NCBI GenBank assembly: GCA_000310025.1
Contig: FN649751.1
Span: 7,062,775-7,075,294, forward strand
Origin: Ectocarpus siliculosus
Taxonomy: Eukaryota > Sar > Phaeophyceae > Ectocarpales > Ectocarpaceae
Direction: 5' to 3'
Length of the DNA stretch: 12,520 nucleotides
Below, piece by piece: positions 7,721-12,520 of this stretch (its first letter is position 1; every line of letters starts with the position of its first letter). A program made the position numbers and the translations under genes. A model generated the notes under the pieces. That model was not told where the DNA came from and did not search any database. It saw only the letters and a program-made list of their open reading frames with translations.

Positions 7721-10700
7721 GTATGTCGCGTGTGTCTGTGTCTCGTGAGTGTGGAAAAAATCGTGTGTTCATACATGATTATGCTCTTCTTTCACGTTCC
7801 AAAGCCAGGTACGCATCACTCCGCCAGCGTGGGATCATGAACGCCATGTGTGGCGGCTCTTCGCACCCTCGAGAGGGAGAGTTTTGCCTTGTGTCGCAGC
7901 TAAACGCCCCAGTGCGTCAAAGGTAAAGGTTACTGATGGCGAGTAGTTGTGAGTGCCCCGCCTTCCCGTGTTTGTGCGCAACGTCACGAGAGAGGCGTGT
8001 GTGCTTGGCGGAGAACTGAACATGTTGCGGGCACACGATTCACCGGAAACGAGTGCGCCATCCGCCGCCATGTTGTGTAGGAGAGGGTGCAAGGTTATCA
8101 TCCCAATGGTGGTGTCCTGCGATTCTTGGACCAATGGCAATGGCGCCTTAGAGTACCTTGCGGTGTGCTCCGTGGAAACTCGGCATTTCGTCGCTACTGT
8201 TGCAGCTACACGGCTCCACCGAAGTAGCTATGTACAGCAGAGAACACTGGGACCAATCCGCCAACGCCTGGGCGCGCCACGAGCGCGAGCGTCATGCTTT
8301 TAACTACGTGGTGGTGGAATTGGGGTCCTCGAGCCAAGCGATTCCATGTCTCCCACCGTTTCTGTACGGTGTAGTCACACGATGATGTGAAGGTGTCAGT
8401 CTGTGGAGCTAGAGTTGTCGGGCTCGCCCTCGGAAAACACATCGTCGGTATCCACAAGGTTGCCGCTGTCTGCAGTTGGGACACAGCTCGACCCTCGCGC
8501 GGTTCATCTAACACTAATCTATCGCCCCACAGGGGCTTCGTACTTGGTGTCGCGTGTGTGAAAAAATCCTCCTTAAGTCGGTACAAGAAAACCCGACATC
8601 CTCCGGTCCCTGCTTTCCGGCCTTCAAAGGGGTGCGACGCAGAATGTATTCCAGTAGCGATGCATGGTAGGCGATGACCGCCCGGCTTGCGCGCGGGTGT
8701 ACAAACTACAGCTATTAATAAGGGTTTAGTGTGTGCGCCGGCATGTGCACCCCCGTCCCTCGAGTGTTGCCCCTGCAAAAGTGCACCCCGCGTTAGTACG
8801 CATGTGTTCCGCGAGACCAGACGACGATTGCACACACGCTGTTGTTGTTGCAGAGTCCTTCCCATGGCGGAGAGGATCCAAGAGATTCGGCACAGCAAGA
8901 TGAAGAAGAAGGACCCGATGAAGGAAGAGAAGTGCATGGAGGTGATGCAGATGTTGGACAAGGTGAAGGAGGAGCACGGGGAGAGGGGTCTCGGGCTGAC
9001 GTTCATCTACAGCCTCGGGATGAGGACGTGCCTCGACTTCGGACAACCGGAGAAAGTTATTGCGCTCTTCAGCGAGGTATTTGATCACGTGCTGCTGCAT
9101 CTATGCAAGAATAGCCGAAAACAACAACAGAAAGAGACGGGGAAAGAGACATCGAGAGAGAGACAGAGAGAGAGACAGAGACAGAGAGAGACACACACAC
9201 ACATAGAGAGAGAGACATAGAGAGAGAACGGCCGTAGTCGGCGAAGCTGTCAAGACTGCTGACGTTGGGATTAAGTCAGCCCGCAAAGGGGTATTTGATT
9301 TTCTGCTCCGCTTTTTGCCATGGCTACATCTTGTTCCTGCAATGTTCTCCGTGCCGTTTTGGTGCTACCTGCCTACTTGTTCCCGTTCCATCGACGTACT
9401 CTACCGCAGCTAGGTGTGTCTGAGGTCTGAGCCGTCTCCTAGGACCGTGGGTCGTTTGAACTTCTCCAAGTGCAGTCTGCCACTCCCACTGCCTGTTTCT
9501 GTCTATCAACAGTTCCAATACCGTTTCGTTTTTATCACCGTTCGTTGGCTTTGCTAACTGTCAACTACTCTTACCGCTGCCGTCACGGCTTCTGCTTGTC
9601 GATGGGTGTATCGTTCTCCTGGCTCCGACAATGCCACAATAAAGTTGAAGACCTTCAAGGAAAGCCCTCCTAACAGGCAAGCTTTCGAGGCGGCGTCCAT
9701 TGCCCACAGCCAGCTCAAACAAGGGTGAGAAGATCGAAGTTGAGGGGGGGGGGGGTAGCATTACAGTGCTCGCGCCTTGTTATATTGTCCCAGATGAGGA
9801 CAGGTGATGATCCTGATGGCAAATGGTACTCGGGTTTACGTGAAGGCTCCCGTTCAGTTTGTTTCCTCGCGTTTCAGCGCTGACGGACCTTGCGCAATCA
9901 CCCCACAACTCAAGTCCAACTGTTGGTATACTTGTCGGTTGCTGAATTTTACACAGCTTGGAGCACTCAGGGTACCGTCGTCCAAGCGTGAGGAATGTTA
10001 TCTCTCGGAGGGTCCAAGACCGCGTATGACCAATGCCCCCCTCACCCCCCTGCCCCCGAGAGCCAAAGGCGTCTCGCTTTCTAAGCATACCATCCCCTGT
10101 GCCAGTAGCACGTGAGAGAGAGGAATACGTTCAGGTCTAGGCGGAGAACATTGCGTCACATCACTTGTACGTAGGTTGCCAAAGACGGCTGTAGGCAGCA
10201 CAGGTGTTGTCGCCGCAGGAGGAGTGTAAGCGGAGAGGAGTGTTCGTGCCCCGGGATCCGAGAGCGAGGATGAGGATGAGTAAATGCATGTATGCCGATG
10301 ACGCATTCTTCTGACTGGGACAACATGTTTTTGTCCTTCGTTCGTGATTCACCCGAAGTAGGAAAGTTGTGGAGTAGATTAGCACACATGTACTGCGCTC
10401 TCCCTTGCTGCCTCTCCGCCCTCTCGTCACTAATGTTCTCTCTTTCTGGGGTATGAATCTTAATCTTACCACCCATCAGGGATGCCGCAATGGAGGTGAT
10501 TTTGGAGATGAAGGAGTCGGGCTGGTTGCCGACGGAACGGGCGTACAAAACTCTCTTGGAAACTATCAGAGGGACCGAGGTAAGCGCGCTCCAAGCGCGA
10601 GAGGGGGTGGGGGGGTGCACCGTGATGGTAGAAAGTCGCATGCATCTCCCACCTAACAAATGGATTCAGAGTATGGTGAACGAGAATGACTTGGGCCCGC

Positions 10701-12334
10701 TTGGACGTCCGACTGTTGAGAAAGGTGACGCTAGTACTGTTCGTCTGTGTGTGCGGGTTGGGGGAGTCGTGACCAGTGATATTCAAAGGGGGGGGGGGGG
10801 GTACACGGCTCCACGGGTAGGTAGGTAGGTTATTGTTGAATATTTTTGTGTCCTGGGCATCATTGCCGCGTGTGATGCCATGTGTGCTAAAGGTGAGTTT
10901 TGCGGAAGACCTTCGTTGTTCTCTATGCTTGTCACCGTAGGGGACCAGGGTGGATGTTCGAGAAAAGCTAAAGCTTGCCTGACGAGGGATGAGAGGTGTT
11001 TGTGCTGAGGAGGAGCTGGCAAGTGTTTTGATATGGAAGCACGTCCGTTGCTGGGTTTGACCGAAAACGTTCTGCATGCTTGTACGGTGCATGAACGCCG
11101 CAAGGCTGCTGTCTGTGCATGGTCGGTTTCGTGCATTTGGGTGTGATTGTGATGGAGGGTTGGCGACCGGGGTTATTGTGCGAAATCCGACCGATACGTG
11201 TGTATCATTGAAAGTAGGTAGCACGTACTTATGTTGCGGAGTTTTTGCCTGCCCATTCTAGCGCTAGCAATACACCCACCCGTGTGCCCAAAAGGATGCA
11301 TCAAGAGAGAACAAAAGAGTGGATAAACGGCCCTCGACCTGGCGAAAATAAAGCAGATCGAATGGGATTCCGACTGCTGTCCGTTCCATCAATCCGACGA
11401 AATCGGTAGCCTCGCGAGTCCAAGCCTGCGCCGTGATCTTGTTCTGGTTCCTGTAAGGAGGCGATGTTCTCATCAAAATTTGTCTATTGGTCGGGAGGGG
11501 GGTTCCATCCGCATGGCGTTTTTCTCGGGGCGATTAGCTTCAGATATCACCGTAGCGACCGCGGTTGCGACGGTGGTAACGAGCTGGGTTGTTGTACGGA
11601 AGCACGCCAACACTGTTACGAAAACCAACCAACGCCGATGGTGGTGATCCACAGTCTACAAGGTACAACAACAACTCGAGGCCGGGGCTCGAGTCTCTTG
11701 TTTCATCTCCGCCGTCAAGTTCAGCTATTGCGTTGTAGGATGTAGTGTAGGACCAACCGCCACCGCTCAGCTGTGTTTGTCGACAATTTCTTGTTTTTCT
11801 CATGCGAGCCTGAGCCCGTTTTCTCGACATCGTTTCCCTCCGTTGCCGGGGAGCCGACTTCAAATCTGGCCCCGAGTTTCAGCGACAGCAGTGTCTTCTC
11901 CTCTCGCCGCAACTCACGCACACACACCCCACGCGCGCACTTTGTTTTGTCCGACACAGGGCGCGTCAGCGGTTGCGAACCGTGTCATACAGCTCTACGT
12001 TGAAGACGAAGACCCGGAGGGGGGGGGTGCCGGCCTTCTGCCGACGAGCATGGACTTGTGCCACCAGTACCTCATGGTGCTGGCGTGGGCGAACGAGTGG
12101 GAGCAGGCACTGGAGTTCTTCTTCAAGCTGGTGGAGCGAGGGCAGCCTCACCCGGACCAGAACTGCTACAACGCCGCGCTGCACGCGCTCAACAGGAGCG
12201 AGCGCTGGGAGGAGACCATCCGGGTGATGGAGGCCTTCCGGTCGCACGTGCGGCTGATGCAGCACCAGCAGCTGGAAGCGCCCAAGCCGATGAGGAGCTT
12301 GTTCCTCTCTGCCTTGTCGACCCTGCTCAGAGTG
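6924..12334 (+). CDS. Pentatricopeptide-repeat (PPR) protein, probably organellar; 3' end off the window
   Basis: PPR proteins bind organelle RNA and affect its processing, stability or translation; the target here is unknown. Exons 6924-7720, 8854-9076, 9645-9724, 10480-10579 and 11960-12334 join in phase to 525 codons and then enter an intron. Residues 1-22 form a signal-peptide-like segment with Phe23 at the likely cleavage point (CTDG/FAG), as in bipartite plastid presequences of heterokont algae. Residues 24-265 are low complexity: a basic KRRKRK cluster (143-148), an acidic EEEEEGEEEG (220-229), and a basic GRKFSRRQG just before the repeats. PPR-like helix pairs fall at about 315-349, 350-384 (exactly 35 residues, ending GWLP), 385-428 (with an insertion), 429-465 and 466-510. 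An in-frame Met at 6765 would add 53 residues and bury the presequence. The family is fairly sure; targeting is inferred. Confidence 0.85.
7721..8853 (+). other. PPR intron 1 (1,133 nt)
   Basis: Donor GTATGT; acceptor GTTGTTGTTGCAG. It holds the candidate 114-nt cassette exon (7809-7922) and most of a 266-codon antisense frame (8206-9006). No other gene recognised. Confidence 0.8.
7809..7922 (+). other. Candidate in-frame cassette exon
   Basis: Preceded by a pyrimidine-rich stretch and CCAG, followed by GTAAAG. Its 114 nt start and end in the same phase (2) as the exon 1/exon 2 junction and contain no stop. Inclusion would insert 38 residues before the PPR region. The encoded peptide is not PPR-like, and the resulting first intron would be only 88 nt, so this is tentative. 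Confidence 0.35.
8854..9076 (+). other. PPR gene exon 2
   Basis: Its first base completes Arg266. It encodes a Lys/Glu/Met-rich helical stretch (270-306) and then the first PPR-like unit, LTFIYSLGMRTCLDFGQPEK and following. Ends phase 0 at Glu340 with a weaker donor, GTATTT. Confidence 0.85.
9077..9644 (+). other. PPR intron 2 (568 nt)
   Basis: Donor GTATTT; acceptor AATAAAG. The acceptor was chosen over CTAACAG at 9676 because only it keeps the exon 2 phase and continues the PPR helix. It contains the GA-rich microsatellite. Confidence 0.75.
9131..9228. repeat. GA-rich microsatellite with GAGACA and CA interruptions
   Basis: About 98 nt of AGAGAG, GAGACA and ACACAC units in PPR intron 2. 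Confidence 0.9.
9645..9724 (+). other. PPR gene exon 3
   Basis: Encodes LKTFKESPPNRQAFEAASIA and six further residues. It finishes the first repeat's second helix and begins the next repeat. Ends phase 2 at donor GTGAGA; its last two bases plus the first base of exon 4 encode Gly367. Confidence 0.85.
9725..10479 (+). other. PPR intron 3 (755 nt)
   Basis: Donor GTGAGA; acceptor ACCCATCAG. A 12-G run lies at 9744-9755, close to the donor. Nothing else recognised. Confidence 0.85.
9744..9755 (+). repeat. G homopolymer (12 nt)
   Basis: Twelve consecutive G in PPR intron 3, 20 nt after the donor. Confidence 0.9.
10480..10579 (+). other. PPR gene exon 4
   Basis: Encodes DAAMEVILEMKESGWLPTER onward, a textbook second PPR helix with its GWLP terminus and the start of the next helix. 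Ends phase 0 at Glu400 with donor GTAAGC. Confidence 0.9.
10580..11959 (+). other. PPR intron 4 (1,380 nt)
   Basis: Donor GTAAGC; acceptor CCGACACAG after TTTGTTTTG. It contains a 14-G run (10788-10801), a GGTA mini-repeat near 10816-10830, most of a 252-codon antisense frame (10466-11224), and ACTGCTGT/ACAGCAGT words at 11373 and 11885. No embedded gene recognised. Confidence 0.85.
10788..10801 (+). repeat. G homopolymer (14 nt)
   Basis: Fourteen consecutive G in PPR intron 4. Confidence 0.9.
11960..12334 (+). other. PPR gene exon 5 (last exon in the window)
   Basis: 375 nt, phase 0 at both ends. It encodes GASAVANRVIQLYVEDEDPE, a Gly run, then two PPR-like units (AWANEWEQALEFF and ALNRSERWEETIRVMEAF). 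Ends before GTGAGC at 12335; the remaining 186 nt are intron. A nine-G run at 12019-12027 lies inside the coding sequence. Confidence 0.88.
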
Positions 12335-12520
12335 GTGAGCGCCTGTCTCTGTGTGGAACGGTCCCTGGAACGGTATTTTGCGCTTCTTTGCTGGATAGGT
12401 TTGGTTCTAGAGCATCTTCCGGCTACGGGGAAGGGACGAAAGTGGTGGCTAGGGAGGTTGTTGGAGTGAGGCTTGGGGGTGCGGGCAGGAAGAGGAATCA
12501 AGGGGGGGAGATGATACTGA

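Noticed and set aside
9677-9724. PPR exon 3 starting at the better-looking acceptor CTAACAG (9676)
   Set aside because: In phase 0 from exon 2 this gives a non-PPR reading. The AAAG acceptor at 9644 keeps both the phase and the 35-residue repeat spacing.
1-12520. Mobile element, CRISPR, defence system or gene cluster
   Set aside because: No transposase, reverse transcriptase or integrase motifs, no long terminal or inverted repeats, and no regular repeat-spacer array were seen. The genes are eukaryotic housekeeping or organelle-factor types.

Overview
The window is eukaryotic nuclear DNA. Its short coding exons carry GT-AG (once GC-AG) splice sites and are separated by introns of about 0.3-1.7 kb. 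There are no operons or ribosome binding sites. The mix of intron-rich genes, long gene-free flanks, tightly spaced genes on alternating strands, G-homopolymer tracts and CAG-like words suggests a stramenopile, most likely a brown alga of the Ectocarpus type. A possible bipartite plastid presequence with Phe at the predicted cleavage site would fit this. The organism assignment is inference; no marker gene in the window fixes it.

Layout, left to right. (1) 1-779, minus strand: the 5' coding exon of the catalytic subunit of RNase H2 (RNASEH2A), ending at a donor at 312/311; the rest of the gene lies off the left edge. (2) 780-2685: about 1.9 kb with no recognisable gene, holding the RNASEH2A promoter side and the 3' flank of the next gene. 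(3) 2686-6425, minus strand: a complete five-exon SEC11 gene, the catalytic subunit of the ER signal peptidase complex. All four introns were placed by phase and homology; the first uses a GC donor. The spliced product is 183 residues. (4) 6426-6764 (or to 6923): a short divergent promoter region. (5) 6924 (or 6765) to 12334, plus strand: the first five coding exons of a pentatricopeptide-repeat (PPR) protein, probably of plastid or mitochondrion. It continues off the right edge.

The three genes have no evident joint pathway: ribonucleotide excision and R-loop removal, ER signal-peptide cleavage, and (inferred) organelle RNA metabolism. They look like ordinary neighbouring housekeeping genes. 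I found no tRNA, rRNA, CRISPR array or intact mobile element. The points most worth a second look are the GC-AG intron next to the SEC11 catalytic motif, an 8-base word repeated at least twelve times in non-coding DNA, a phase-compatible candidate cassette exon in the PPR gene, two possible PPR starts implying different targeting, and two unusually long antisense open frames.
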